DNA of 64,000 nucleotides from Streptomyces aurantiacus (lineage in GTDB: Bacteria > Actinomycetota > Actinomycetes > Streptomycetales > Streptomycetaceae): contig NZ_CP114282.1 of the NCBI RefSeq assembly GCF_027107535.1, positions 295,959 through 359,958 of the forward strand, given 5' to 3'. Positions 16,302 to 25,590 of the stretch are shown here, piece after piece; position 1 is the first letter of the stretch, and every line of letters begins with the position of its first letter. The notes beneath the pieces are model-generated. The model did not search any database. It had not been told where the DNA came from and saw only the letters and a list, made by a program, of their open reading frames with translations. The translations under genes and the position numbers were made by a program.

Positions 16302-17343
16302 CAGGGGCCGTTACATGATCACGTTTCGTCCGGAGTGCCGTGCTGGCCCGTCCTTGGAAGGGGCACCCCGGTTCGGGCAGGGGGCGGACGCAGGGCAGGC
16401 GCGGTCTCCGTGATCATGTGAGTGTCGAAGTCCCCTGAACACTTGGTGAGTCCGTGCCCGCTTCTGCATCTTCTCCCATGCCTGCCGCGCTGGACCAGCT
16501 GGGCCGGACCGCTGTGCCGGGCCCGCTGGCGGACGCGGTTGCTCTGTCTGGCTTCCTGGATCTGGTACCCGATCCGAGAGGCGTCCGTGGCCGCCGCTAC
16601 CGGTTGTCCGCCCTGGTCGCCGCGGCCGCGTGAGTGTGCTGGCCGGTGCCCGGTCGCTCACCGCGATCACGGAATGGATCGGCGACGTCCCTGCGTGGGC
16701 CTGCCGGGTTCTCGGTTTCCCCACCGACCCGCTCTCCGGCACCGTGTCCGTCCCGCACCCTCACACCCTGCGCCGTCTACTCGTCCAGCTGGACGGCGAC
16801 GCCCTGGACCGGGCGATCGGCGCCTTCCTCACCGCACGCACCACCCCGGCCTGCCCCGGACTGCGGGCGATCGCTGTCGACGGCAAGGCCCTGCGCGGCT
16901 CACGCACCGCCACCACCCCGTACGTCACCCTTCTCGCCGCGATGGACCACACCGGTCACGTCCTGGCCCAGCGCCAGGTCGCCGACAAGAGCAACGAGAT
17001 CCCCGCCTTCCAGCCCTTGCTGGACAGCGTCGACCTGACCGGCACGGTCATCACCGCTGACGCGCTCCACACCCAGCACGCCCAGGGCACTGGAAGATCG
17101 AAAACCTGCTGCACCACGTCCGCGACCGCACGTTTCGCGAGGACGACTCCAAGATCCATGCTGGTCATCTCCCGCGCATCATGGCCGGCTTGCGCAACCT
17201 CGCCATCGGCGTCCACCGTCAGGACGGCCGCACCAACATCGCCGCCGCCCTACGTCACACCGCTCGCGACTGGCGAAGGCCCCTGGTCGCCCTCGGCATC
17301 ACCGGATGAATCCGGGCAAACCTCGATCATGCAAGGGACCCTG
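16302..17343 (+). mobile_element. ISAs1-family element, copy 2, inactive
   Basis: 1,042 bases between imperfect inverted repeats: CAGGGGCCGTTACATGATC at 16302 and, complementary at the right end, CAGGGTCCCTTGCATGATC ending at 17343. The transposase frame is broken twice. Near 16629 one base is missing between VAAAA and VSVLAG. Near 17085, after [12 protein letters not shown], about 150-200 codons are deleted, rejoining at [17 protein letters not shown] and running to the natural end LVALGITG. The first 697 bases match copy 1 in inverted orientation. No target duplication is obvious. Confidence 0.85.
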
Positions 17344-17546
17344 CAAGCGTGAGTGCCGTCCCGGCCCCTCCCCGCACGGCCGCGGACCCAGCCAAACGAT
17401 GACTGCAACCCGTCAGCACGGGAGCGTTTCCCCAAAGAATCACGTACCAGGCTCAACAAAACAGCCCCGGCATCCCTTATGTCATCAGGATCGACAAGCT
17501 GACTGCTGGCCGCGTGCCAGAAGCGGCAGGAATGAGGGAGGTCGCG

Positions 17547-17819
17547 TTGGCTGACATCGTGGCTGTTGCCGGGCCTGTCACCATCATGGTGCTTACGATG
17601 CTCATCCGGCTCCGGAAAGGACACGGACGGATCGGGCCGTGGGAGGTGCTGCGGGAACTGGCCCGCGGCCGTTCGGCCGCAGCAGCGGAGCGTGAATACC
17701 GGGCCACCGCTGTCGAGGTTCTCGAACGTTTGCCCGCAGGCGGCAGGTTGGACATGGTGGACGACCGCGGACTCCGGCGCACCTACCATGTGTCCGCCTG
17801 GAGCGAGGAAAGCCGGTGA
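17547..17819 (+). CDS. Small membrane protein
   Basis: 90 aa from TTG 17547, chosen because GGGAGG lies five bases upstream; ATG 17532 is an alternative. One membrane span, IVAVAGPVTIMVLTMLIRL, is followed by a basic cytoplasmic domain with AAAEREYRATAVEVLERLPA and a beta-rich end (LDMVDDRGLRRTYHVSAW). It precedes a sigma-factor gene by 39 bases and may be part of that unit. No family assigned. Confidence 0.6.
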   Translation: MADIVAVAGPVTIMVLTMLIRLRKGHGRIGPWEVLRELARGRSAAAAEREYRATAVEVLERLPAGGRLDMVDDRGLRRTYHVSAWSEESR

Positions 17820-17858
17820 CTTCGGCGCACGCGAACTGTTCGGCACAGTGAGGACCGC

Positions 17859-18374
17859 ATGCCCCAAGGACCACCCGGATTCGAGGAGTTCTTCAGGTGC
17901 TATCACCCCACGGTCTGCCGCTACCTGCTCTGGCGTGAGGCGGAACACAGCGTTCTGGAAGACGCCGCTCAGCTCACCATGCTCGCCGCCTACCGCTACT
18001 GGGAGCGTGTGGGTGCGATGAAAGATCCCCGGGGCTGGCTGTTCAAAGTGGCCGGCCAGCGCCTTGACGACGCCCGGCAGGCACGCAGTCGCCAGGGTCT
18101 GCTTCTCGACGCCGCGACGTTACGGGGCCGGATCGCCGCACAGGACGAGGTCGCCGCCTGCGATCTGCGCCTCGACATCATCCACGCCGTCCGTAAGCTT
18201 CCCGCACGCCAGCAGGAAGCTCTCGTCATGCGACTCCAGTTCGGCATGGACTATGAAGAAATCGCGCAAGCGATGGAAGCAACCCCGGCAACGGTACGCT
18301 CCCACGTTCACACGGGCAGAAAGACCCTCAGGGCGATACTCGGGGACTGCGACACGGAAGGAGACCGCGCATGA
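17859..18374 (+). CDS. ECF-like RNA polymerase sigma factor
   Basis: 171 aa from ATG 17859, GAGGA upstream. Region 2 is recognisable (FEEFFRCYHPTVCRYLLW, then DAAQLTMLAAYRYWERVG and DPRGWLFKVAGQRLDDARQA). Region 4 is a typical HTH (LPARQQEALVMRLQFGMDYE, EIAQAMEATPATVRSHVHTG). Such factors redirect RNA polymerase to a small regulon. The stop overlaps the next gene (ATGA), whose product may modulate it; there is no obvious anti-sigma with a zinc motif nearby. Confidence 0.9.
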   Translation: MPQGPPGFEEFFRCYHPTVCRYLLWREAEHSVLEDAAQLTMLAAYRYWERVGAMKDPRGWLFKVAGQRLDDARQARSRQGLLLDAATLRGRIAAQDEVAACDLRLDIIHAVRKLPARQQEALVMRLQFGMDYEEIAQAMEATPATVRSHVHTGRKTLRAILGDCDTEGDRA

Positions 18375-19120
18375 ACATCGACAGGGGTCTTCGGGCAGCC
18401 GTTGAAGCGGTCGACGAGCTGTGGTCGGGAGAGGAGGAGATCGCCGAGCGATACCGGCTCTTCCTCACATCCCTGCAGCCCCGCCCGCTGACAGGTGCTG
18501 TCATCGCGTCCATCGGCAGGGTGCTCGACGGACTGCGCGACGAGGTAGGGGCCTCGTTGTACTTCGCGGTCTACGAAGAGGGCGAGGTCCGGGTGGTCGC
18601 CGAGTCATCTGGGCCGACCGCACCGCCCCTCATCGAGTGGGTGGATTTCCGTCAGACCGCGCACGCTCACTCGTTTGGCAAGTGCCTCCTCGCACAGCTC
18701 GACGAGGACACCCGTCGTGACCACTTGGCGCGTCACCGGATGGGAAGGCTGACGTCCCGCACCATCACCAGCGAACGCCTCCTTGCCCACAAGCTGCTCA
18801 AGCCTTCCCCGCAGGCGTCGCCCTTCCTGGACCTGCAGGAGTACAGCGTGGGTTGGGTCTCCGCCGCGGTCTCCGTCGGTGCCGCCAGCCGCATCGGAGC
18901 CGTGGCCGCCTACCTGCCCGTGGCGATGGCCCATCGCCTCAGAAACGTGGGCGATACCCTCCTCCGCCTGGCCGGCCCGCCACTCGACCTTGCTCTCACG
19001 GGAAGGGCCGACCAACTGCCGGAGAACCCTCCACTGGAGAATCATTTGCCGGCGAGCGGCGACCGAACGATCGCTAACGTGCGCTCGCAGGTCGGCGGTG
19101 CGATGGCCAAGGGCTCCTGA
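18371..19120 (+). CDS. IclR-effector-domain-like protein
   Basis: 249 aa, translationally coupled to the sigma factor (ATGA). The central region resembles the GAF-like effector-binding domain of IclR regulators: LYFAVYEEGEVRVVAESSG, then HAHSFGKCLLAQLDEDTRRD (compare A-x-G-K-x-x-L-A) and RLTSRTITS, followed by VGAASRIGAVAAYLP. There is no N-terminal HTH; instead a short helical lead. Likely a ligand-sensing partner that tunes the sigma factor (inference from coupling). Confidence 0.7.
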   Translation: MNIDRGLRAAVEAVDELWSGEEEIAERYRLFLTSLQPRPLTGAVIASIGRVLDGLRDEVGASLYFAVYEEGEVRVVAESSGPTAPPLIEWVDFRQTAHAHSFGKCLLAQLDEDTRRDHLARHRMGRLTSRTITSERLLAHKLLKPSPQASPFLDLQEYSVGWVSAAVSVGAASRIGAVAAYLPVAMAHRLRNVGDTLLRLAGPPLDLALTGRADQLPENPPLENHLPASGDRTIANVRSQVGGAMAKGS

Positions 19121-19695
19121 AGCGGTCCGACGCGTCGAGGAGGCTGTGAGCGGTAGCGCGCGCCGAAGCGTGCCGGGGCAAGCTGTAGGGAAACCGGCCT
19201 TCGCCGGAGAATTGCTGTGTCATTTGCTGTCACCGACCTGCCCGCAGTGAAAGCACCGATTGCTCACCGTGTACCGACGCGGACACTGCTCAACTAAAGG
19301 GTGTGGCACAAGACTGCGGTCACAGGCCCTGGCCTGCCCAAACGCAGCTTTGTGCAACACCCTTCAGGCCGTGTCGGAGTCGTACGGCATTGACGACAAG
19401 TGCGACTGAGCGCTTCAGTCGGCGAGTGCGCGGTCCAGTCGGCGGATTGAGCGCCATCCCATGTCCTGGCAGGTCCAGACTGGTGACTCGTCCCCGGGGC
19501 TGCGGTCGGGTTTGCTCTGGCTGATCCGCAGAACCGTCCTGCACGTCGGGCCTCGGATGGCCTCAGAGGGCGCTGTCTCCGCCCAGGACAGCCCATCCAG
19601 AAGCACCTCGCTGCCCGGCGCGGCGTGTTCCAGTGCCGGAGCGGTTACAGAAAGTATTTCTCCGTCAAGGAATCTGTCGTCACGGGGGCATTGGC
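19121..19695. other. 575-base gene-free stretch before the NACHT gene
   Basis: No convincing coding frame. It holds an imperfect 68-bp inverted repeat (19297-19364) and, at 19406-19426, CTGAGCGCTTCAGTCGGCGAG, which recurs in the terminator hairpin after the NACHT gene at 22584. The NACHT gene thus has related sequence on both sides. Confidence 0.4.
19297..19364. repeat. Imperfect 22-bp-arm inverted repeat, MITE-like or terminator
   Basis: Left arm AAGGGTGTGGCACAAGACTG..., right arm complementary to AAGGGTGTTGCACAAAGCTG..., with three mismatches in 22 and a 24-base loop. GGGTGTTGCAC-type ends resemble terminal repeats of some IS elements, so it could be a collapsed IS or MITE. It could equally be the terminator of the sigma-factor operon. 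Confidence 0.45.
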
Positions 19696-22578
19696 GTGCG
19701 GTACATGCGGCTTGGTATCTGGGGGACGGCACTGATCATCGCAGCTGCCGTCATCCTTGTCGCAGCGCTGAACGAGAAGGGTCTTACCGATCCCGAGATC
19801 CTGATCGCAGTGTTGGGATTCCTTGTGGCCGCCTTCGGAATGGTGCGGACACTGCTCCATGACGTTGCCAAAGCAGAGCACGAGGCTTCATCCCCCGAGC
19901 GGCTGGACCACCTCGCCGGGCGACTAGCCGACGCGGTCAAGGACGAATGGAAGGAGGAGTGGAGACGGCGTCGGCTGCAGGACCCCGATCCGCTGCCCGT
20001 GCCCTGGGCCTTGCCGGAACCGTGGCTGTCCGACGCAAGCGGCGACTGGGACGACACCGTAGACCCCAGCGACCGGTGGGGGAACATCGCCGAGGTCTTC
20101 AACCGGGTTCCTTCCAGGCGGATGGTGGTACTTGGTGCTCCAGGAAGCGGCAAGACGGTCCTAGCCGTGCGGTTCACCCTGGACGTACTACGGCAGCGCC
20201 AACCCGGCGACCCTGTGCCAGTGATCCTCTCGCTCTCCAGCTGGCGGCCGGATCGCGAGAGCCTCAGTACCTGGGCGACTGCCTCGCTGGCCACCATAGG
20301 GATCACACGAGTCCAGGAGCTCTTCGCCAACGACCGGGTGCTGCTGGTACTGGACGGTCTGGACGAGATTCCCCCACCCCTGCGTACCTGTGCAGTGAGC
20401 AGGCTGAACGCTGAGTTGGATACGGCCAGCCCTGTCCTGCTGACTTGTCGAACGCAGGACTATGCCGAGCAGGTCGAGAGTGGGGGTGCCTTCACATCTG
20501 CTGCGGTGGTGGAATTGAGGCCGCCCTCCTTCGACGACGTGAGCACCTACCTCGTACGCACCGCACGACCGATGCGAGGGGCCTCGGGAGAACGGACCAC
20601 GCGTTGGGACCCGGTCCTCACCCACCTACGAGATCATCCGGACGCTCCCGTCTGCCACACCCTGCGCCAGGTCTTCCAGACGCCGCTGATGGTGGCGATG
20701 GCTCGTGCTGTGTACGGCAATGGCAGGGCCGACCCCGCGGAGCTACTCGATCTTCGCTTCACCATCCCCGCAGACCTCGAGCAGCACCTGCTCGAGGGAT
20801 TTGTGCCGGCAGCCTTCAGCGATTCTCCTGATGCTGGCCGGGCTGGTCGGTGGCTCGGGTTCCTTGCCGCACACCTGGAACGCCGTCAAGCCCGTGATCT
20901 TGCCTGGTGGCGCCTGCAAGTGGCGTTGCCGTGGCCGCTTCGCCTCCTCGGGCCGATCCTGCTTCTGGGAGCCGTCGGAGCCGCGATCAGCACCACTCTG
21001 GATCCGACGGCGGGGTGGGGGGCACCCGTGGAGGCCACCGCCTTGCTGATCGGCGTCTGCATCGGATACGTCGTCCTGTCGCGTGGCCCAGGATTGCCGC
21101 TGGTACAACGAGGCCGCGCCCTACGAAGGCTCTTGCCGCTTGCAGGAACGGCCGCCGTCCTTGGCGCCATAGTCGGCACCATGGGAAGCCTGAGTTTCGA
21201 GGTATTCGGCTACAACGGCCCCTGGTGGTTGAGGCATTCTGCATCGGATGCACAGGATTGGCGGTATGAAGCCTGTTTCGCGATGGTCGGAGGCCTGGCC
21301 ACCGCCGTGGTCCTGGCTGTGATCGGCATCGTCAGCGAGCCGGTACCCTCCACTGCGTCCTTCCGCGGCCGTCGCCAGTCCCGGCCAGCCCTGGTTCTCG
21401 CCACGGCCGCTGTGCTGACCGCGGTCGGTTCGCACCTGTTTTGGGGGCGCCACGAACTCGCTACCGTCACCATCAGCGTTTCCGTGGCGGTCACGATGTA
21501 TGCACTGACAGCTGGGCGCCGAGCGAAGGCCAACTCGGTTGTCAGGCGCAGGGATGCATCCCGCCATAGGCCCCCAGGGAGAGCCAGGAGATGGCAGCGG
21601 CTGGGACAGGCGGTAGGCCGGAGTCTGGCGGCTGGGCTAGTTGCAGGATTCGCCCTCGGCGCTCCTCTCGGTCTGGCAGCGGGGACCGCACTAGCCATCC
21701 GGGCTGGTATCTACCAGACGTTTCCCGAAGGCTCCGATGTGTTTGCCCTCCGTCAGGGCATCCACTGCGCGGTCACCCCGGTTGGCTGGAGCCAGTGCAC
21801 GTCGCCGGAGGGCGAGCGATTCGTGCGTACCTCACGTGAGGTTGAGGTTGTCCGTGTCGGCGACTCGGCGACTACGCCGGAGCGGGCCAAGGCAGAATGC
21901 GCAGGAGGGAAGGGGTGCGCCACCTTCCATGGGCTCATCGAGGTTCACGTCCAAGGGGACCGTGACACCGGGATCTCCTTGGACGTAAGGCTTCCCGACG
22001 GTACCTACGCCCACGATTTTGACTTCGTGGGGAAGCTGCCCCCTCAGACAGCTGATTGGCTCTACAGCCCAGGCCCGGGGCTGTTGTTCAGGAGCGCCGT
22101 GGCCTTCGGCCTCACAAGCGGACTGGCCATCGGTCTGGTCAGCGGCATCGCCGCCGCACTGCACAGGTGGCTGTTCTCACCGGTGGACATCGTCTGCGCA
22201 CTGAGTCCGCGAGGGAGTCTGCGTACGGAACAAACGGCAGCGATTGCCCAGGGCCTCATCGTGTTCCTCTTCAGCTTTGCTACCGTTTTGCTATTCCTGG
22301 CTCTCCCAGCAAGTTTCCGGGAAGGCGAGGTCTCGTGGGTCATCTGGCCACTGGCCGGAATCCTTGCTATCGGCCTGAGTGCCTGGGGTTGGTTCCTCAC
22401 TGCACGCCTGTGGCTCTGCGGCACCGGCAAGCTGCCCTGGCGGCTGATGACCTTCCTGAACGAGGCCCATCGTCGCGGAGTTCTTCGGCAAGAAGGCGCG
22501 GTATACCAGTTCCGGCACGCCAGAGTGCAGACGCAATTGGCGACGGCCTACGAACAGCCAGCCTCCGACACGAACTGA
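19696..22578 (+). CDS. NACHT NTPase with multi-pass membrane domain
   Basis: 960 aa from GTG 19696 (GGGGG upstream; ATG 19705 also possible). Two N-terminal membrane spans (LGIWGTALIIAAAVILVAAL and ILIAVLGFLVAAFGMV) precede a NACHT module. This has Walker A GAPGSGKT at about 147-154, Walker B VLLVLDGLDE at about 215-224 and a sensor-like PVLLTCRTQDY. From residue 400 to the end about eight to ten hydrophobic spans alternate with a soluble loop (670-770). NACHT-membrane proteins are known in Streptomyces and STAND NTPases are widely used as phage sensors. Here the membrane part may be the effector (inference). Stand-alone gene with its own terminator. Confidence 0.85.
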   Translation: MRYMRLGIWGTALIIAAAVILVAALNEKGLTDPEILIAVLGFLVAAFGMVRTLLHDVAKAEHEASSPERLDHLAGRLADAVKDEWKEEWRRRRLQDPDPLPVPWALPEPWLSDASGDWDDTVDPSDRWGNIAEVFNRVPSRRMVVLGAPGSGKTVLAVRFTLDVLRQRQPGDPVPVILSLSSWRPDRESLSTWATASLATIGITRVQELFANDRVLLVLDGLDEIPPPLRTCAVSRLNAELDTASPVLLTCRTQDYAEQVESGGAFTSAAVVELRPPSFDDVSTYLVRTARPMRGASGERTTRWDPVLTHLRDHPDAPVCHTLRQVFQTPLMVAMARAVYGNGRADPAELLDLRFTIPADLEQHLLEGFVPAAFSDSPDAGRAGRWLGFLAAHLERRQARDLAWWRLQVALPWPLRLLGPILLLGAVGAAISTTLDPTAGWGAPVEATALLIGVCIGYVVLSRGPGLPLVQRGRALRRLLPLAGTAAVLGAIVGTMGSLSFEVFGYNGPWWLRHSASDAQDWRYEACFAMVGGLATAVVLAVIGIVSEPVPSTASFRGRRQSRPALVLATAAVLTAVGSHLFWGRHELATVTISVSVAVTMYALTAGRRAKANSVVRRRDASRHRPPGRARRWQRLGQAVGRSLAAGLVAGFALGAPLGLAAGTALAIRAGIYQTFPEGSDVFALRQGIHCAVTPVGWSQCTSPEGERFVRTSREVEVVRVGDSATTPERAKAECAGGKGCATFHGLIEVHVQGDRDTGISLDVRLPDGTYAHDFDFVGKLPPQTADWLYSPGPGLLFRSAVAFGLTSGLAIGLVSGIAAALHRWLFSPVDIVCALSPRGSLRTEQTAAIAQGLIVFLFSFATVLLFLALPASFREGEVSWVIWPLAGILAIGLSAWGWFLTARLWLCGTGKLPWRLMTFLNEAHRRGVLRQEGAVYQFRHARVQTQLATAYEQPASDTN

Positions 22579-22583
22579 TACGG

Positions 22584-22626
22584 CTGAGCGCTTCATCTGG
22601 CGAGACTCGCCAACTGAAGCGCTCAG
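22584..22626 (+). terminator. Terminator hairpin after the NACHT gene
   Basis: CTGAGCGCTTCATCTGGCGAG pairs with CTCGCCAACTGAAGCGCTCAG around a single A, a 21-bp stem with two mismatches, six bases after the NACHT stop. Part of the arm recurs upstream of the gene at 19406-19426. Confidence 0.75.
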
Positions 22627-22795
22627 TGTGCGACACGAGGTCGCACCAGGTAAGTAAGGACAGCCGCATGAAGGGAAGTTGAGGAGGCTGGACTTCGGGT
22701 CAGTGTCAGGGCTCGTCCCCTCGCTCCCATGCGTCGCTGGTAACGGCGGGGTGTGAAGCGGAGCGTTCAAGCCCAAGAGCGTCCCGGCCATCGGG

Positions 22796-23368
22796 GTGCA
22801 ACAGGTGAGGTCCTCACGGCCCGCACAAGGGTTGTCCTGCGCCTGGCTCTGCAGGACCTGTCGAACCAGGCCTGGGAAGAGGTCGCGGCGTTTCGGCGAC
22901 GAACCGCTGCCGCGCGGCGCCGGCGGTCTGTTCGGCTCGCTGCCGCCGGTGACGCTGCGCCAGGACGGCAGCTGGCGCCGGAACATGGCCAGAGCCTTCG
23001 ACGACCTGGTCGCGGATCTCTCGTCCGAGGCAGAAGTCGAGCCGCGCTGCACTGCAGAGGAGATGGCGCTCCATCTGGGCATCGCCCGAGCCCGGGACCT
23101 GACGCGCAACCGGCCGCGCCGCGTACAGGAGACCGTGGGGGAGCTGCCCGAGCACCGCCGCGACTTCGACTGGCATGCCTGCTCCGACCTCCTGTTCCAG
23201 GATCACGACGTCCTGATGCTCTTCGACAGCTCCCTTGACGGTATCGAAGACGGCGGCAGCCAGGTCAACCAGGCGCTCGGCATGGTCAACCTCGCAGCTC
23301 AGGACTGGTTCGACCCCTTCGCCTCCGAGCAGGCCCGTGACCCCAACCGCGGCTTCCGTATCCCGTGA
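22796..23368 (+). pseudogene. Hypothetical protein, probably 5'-truncated
   Basis: The C-terminal 155 codons are protein-like (FGDEPLPRGAGGLFGSLPPV, RNMARAFDDLVADLSSEAEV, RCTAEEMALHLGIARARDL, DFDWHACSDLLFQDHDVLML). They resemble a Streptomyces family of unknown function with a conserved 'CTAEEMALHL' motif. The first 35 codons (MQQVRSSRPAQGLSCAWLC...) are Arg/Cys-rich and look out of frame. The gene has therefore either lost its 5' part or starts internally. No clear ribosome binding site. Confidence 0.5.
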
Positions 23369-23571
23369 CCGGGGTACTCCGGCTGTCGCGTGATGCGCAA
23401 TGTGAGGCGATGCCGCGTCGACGGGAGGCGGGAGGCGGGCGGCGTGCGCAGACGTTCGCGGGTGGAGGGACCGAACCTGATCTGCGGAAACGCTCAGCGA
23501 TCCCATGTAGTCCGTCCGCTCCCGGAGGCGGTGGCTCAGCTTCTCGAGACTTTCCTGACGCTATCCGGTGT

Positions 23572-25521
23572 CTACATGTCGTGAGGCGTGGTGCGGTTTC
23601 CGGGCACGCGGACTACAACGGCCCAGCGGTCCCGTTGCGCGGCGTCGGGGGCGGGAATGTGTTCGGTCCACATGCTGTCGCGGATGTTCGCGAGCCAGTT
23701 GGGCTTCGGCGTGAGGTCCAGGACGGCGAGCATCCCGAGGGTGACTCCCGCAGCTTGATAGGCCACGGTCTGCCCCAGGTACCGCTTGAGGTCCTCACGC
23801 TGTGCCTTCTTCAGCTCGCGCTTGCACTCAATGACGATGTCGAATCCGGGGAACCGGACGATGATGTCGCCGCGGCCTCCGCTGCGGTCGATGGCTTCCA
23901 TCTGGACTTCGAAGCCGGCGCTGTCAAGGTAGTCGTGCAGGTCCTCCTGCAACTCGACCTCATGCGGAAGCGCTTCTCCCTGTTTGGGTGCGAAGAGGTA
24001 TGCGGTCTTCTTCGTGTGCTTGTCGCGGCCGCGGTTTGTCCTGTTCGCAAGGAACCGGATAGTCGCGGTGATGAGACGGATGAAGTGATGTCGCACCGAA
24101 GCGGACAGGAAGTCGGGGCAGTGCTCCAGCCCCGCCACGACGCTGTTGAAGGTGTCCTGCTCGGCCTTGGGCAGAACTGCGATATATCCGAGTTCGCCGT
24201 GGGCGACCTGCTCGCGGAGGCCGTTGAGCATTGCCGGTGGCAGGGCGGTGAGTATCTGGTTACCGAGCGCGGCGGCCAAACTGGGGTGGGCCGCCGGTCC
24301 GCCTTTTCCCGGGCCGTCCACGGCTGGTTCCTCGTGCCGAAGCCCGAGCCTGGACTCCACTGCGGACCGGAGATCTTCGGCAGCGTCCCGGTCCCAGTCG
24401 GGGGGTGCATCGGCGAGCAGGCCACGCACGTGCAGCAGGAGCCCCTCGCGGGCGGCGAAGGCATCCTCGATGCGGGGGGCCACAAGGAGCTGGAGCGCTG
24501 GCGCTGAGCCGGTCGAGGTGAGGCGTACGGAGCGGTGGGCGGTGTAGGCGGCGAGGATGTGCTGGATCGTCTGGCTCGGCCAGGTGGTGAGCGGCGCGTT
24601 GAGGTGGGCGGCGGCCTGTTCGAGGTCGGCGCTGAGGGTGTACCAGGCGGCTTCGGTGTCGTAGCGGCCGTCTCGCCAGCCGGTGCGCAGGCCGGTGAGC
24701 CAGAGTGCGTGTTCGGTGGTGGAGCGCCGTAGTTGTGCTGCTTGTGCGGCGAGGGTTTCGTTGTCGCCGGCTTCGAAGGCCAGGACTGCGTTGATGGCGG
24801 CCCGGTAGGCGGTGGCGTCCGGGCGGTCCTCGTCTGCGCTGATGGCTTCGTTGAAGTGGGTGCGGCTGGTGTCGAGCCGAGTCAGGAGGCTGGAGCGGTC
24901 TGCGGCGTTGAAGGCGTCCGAGAGGTGGCACATGGCCAGCTCGAACGCGGCGTCGGAGCGCAGTTCGGGTAAGTCGAGGAAGGGGCGGAGCGCGGCGGTC
25001 AGGTCCGGGTCGCGCCACTGTTCGTAGGCGGCTCCGAGTGCTCGTACGACGCGGCGTGCGTAGCCCGGGGGTGCGGCTGGAGCCTGGGGGGCGACGAGGA
25101 GGTCGAGGAGTCCGTAGCGCTTGGTGGTTCCGGCGAGTGCCAGGCGCAGGGCGGCTTCGAGGAAGAGGCCGGCGGTCTCCGCTTCGAGGGGGCTGGCGTG
25201 GATCTCGGTTCGGCGCAGGGCGATGCGGTTCAGGGTGGTGGCGTGGTCCTGGAGGTATCCGGGGTGGTCGCAGAGCCGGTCGAGGAGGTCGCCGGTGACG
25301 CCTGGCCGGGTCTCGGTCGTGAGGGCTTCGGCGATGAATGCGGCGGCGCGGTCGGGTGCGGCGAGGTGGTTCCAGGCGGCGAGGAGGGTCTCGGCCGCGC
25401 GGAACCACAGTCGGGAGGTGGCGAGTTGGTCCGCCTGCGCCCACAGCTGGTCCTCGCCGCCGAGGTCTTCGAGTGCGGGGGCGTCTCCGTGGCGGGCGAG
25501 GAGTGTCTCCAGCGGGGTCAC
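23572..25521 (-). CDS. PD-(D/E)XK nuclease-domain protein, ABC-3C-like effector
   Basis: 649 aa from GTG 25521, GGAAGG six bases upstream. Residues 1-420 are helical repeat-like. The C-terminal 150 residues include GGRGDIIVRFPGFDIVIECK at about 547-566. The Asp, the Asp after FPGF, and E-C-K form the restriction-endonuclease-like catalytic triad; a following KRYLGQTVAYQAAGVTLGML completes the fold. It is the last gene of a three-gene operon behind a Rad50-like ATPase, so the likely role is the nucleic-acid-cleaving effector gated by that ATPase (family precedent: ABC-three-component systems). Confidence 0.75.
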   Translation of the reverse strand: MTPLETLLARHGDAPALEDLGGEDQLWAQADQLATSRLWFRAAETLLAAWNHLAAPDRAAAFIAEALTTETRPGVTGDLLDRLCDHPGYLQDHATTLNRIALRRTEIHASPLEAETAGLFLEAALRLALAGTTKRYGLLDLLVAPQAPAAPPGYARRVVRALGAAYEQWRDPDLTAALRPFLDLPELRSDAAFELAMCHLSDAFNAADRSSLLTRLDTSRTHFNEAISADEDRPDATAYRAAINAVLAFEAGDNETLAAQAAQLRRSTTEHALWLTGLRTGWRDGRYDTEAAWYTLSADLEQAAAHLNAPLTTWPSQTIQHILAAYTAHRSVRLTSTGSAPALQLLVAPRIEDAFAAREGLLLHVRGLLADAPPDWDRDAAEDLRSAVESRLGLRHEEPAVDGPGKGGPAAHPSLAAALGNQILTALPPAMLNGLREQVAHGELGYIAVLPKAEQDTFNSVVAGLEHCPDFLSASVRHHFIRLITATIRFLANRTNRGRDKHTKKTAYLFAPKQGEALPHEVELQEDLHDYLDSAGFEVQMEAIDRSGGRGDIIVRFPGFDIVIECKRELKKAQREDLKRYLGQTVAYQAAGVTLGMLAVLDLTPKPNWLANIRDSMWTEHIPAPDAAQRDRWAVVVRVPGNRTTPHDM

Positions 25522-25590
25522 GGTGGGCCTTCCTCGTCGCACGGCGGCGTGCGGGGTGGTGGCACGTTAACGCGTGCGGGGTGGTGGTGG

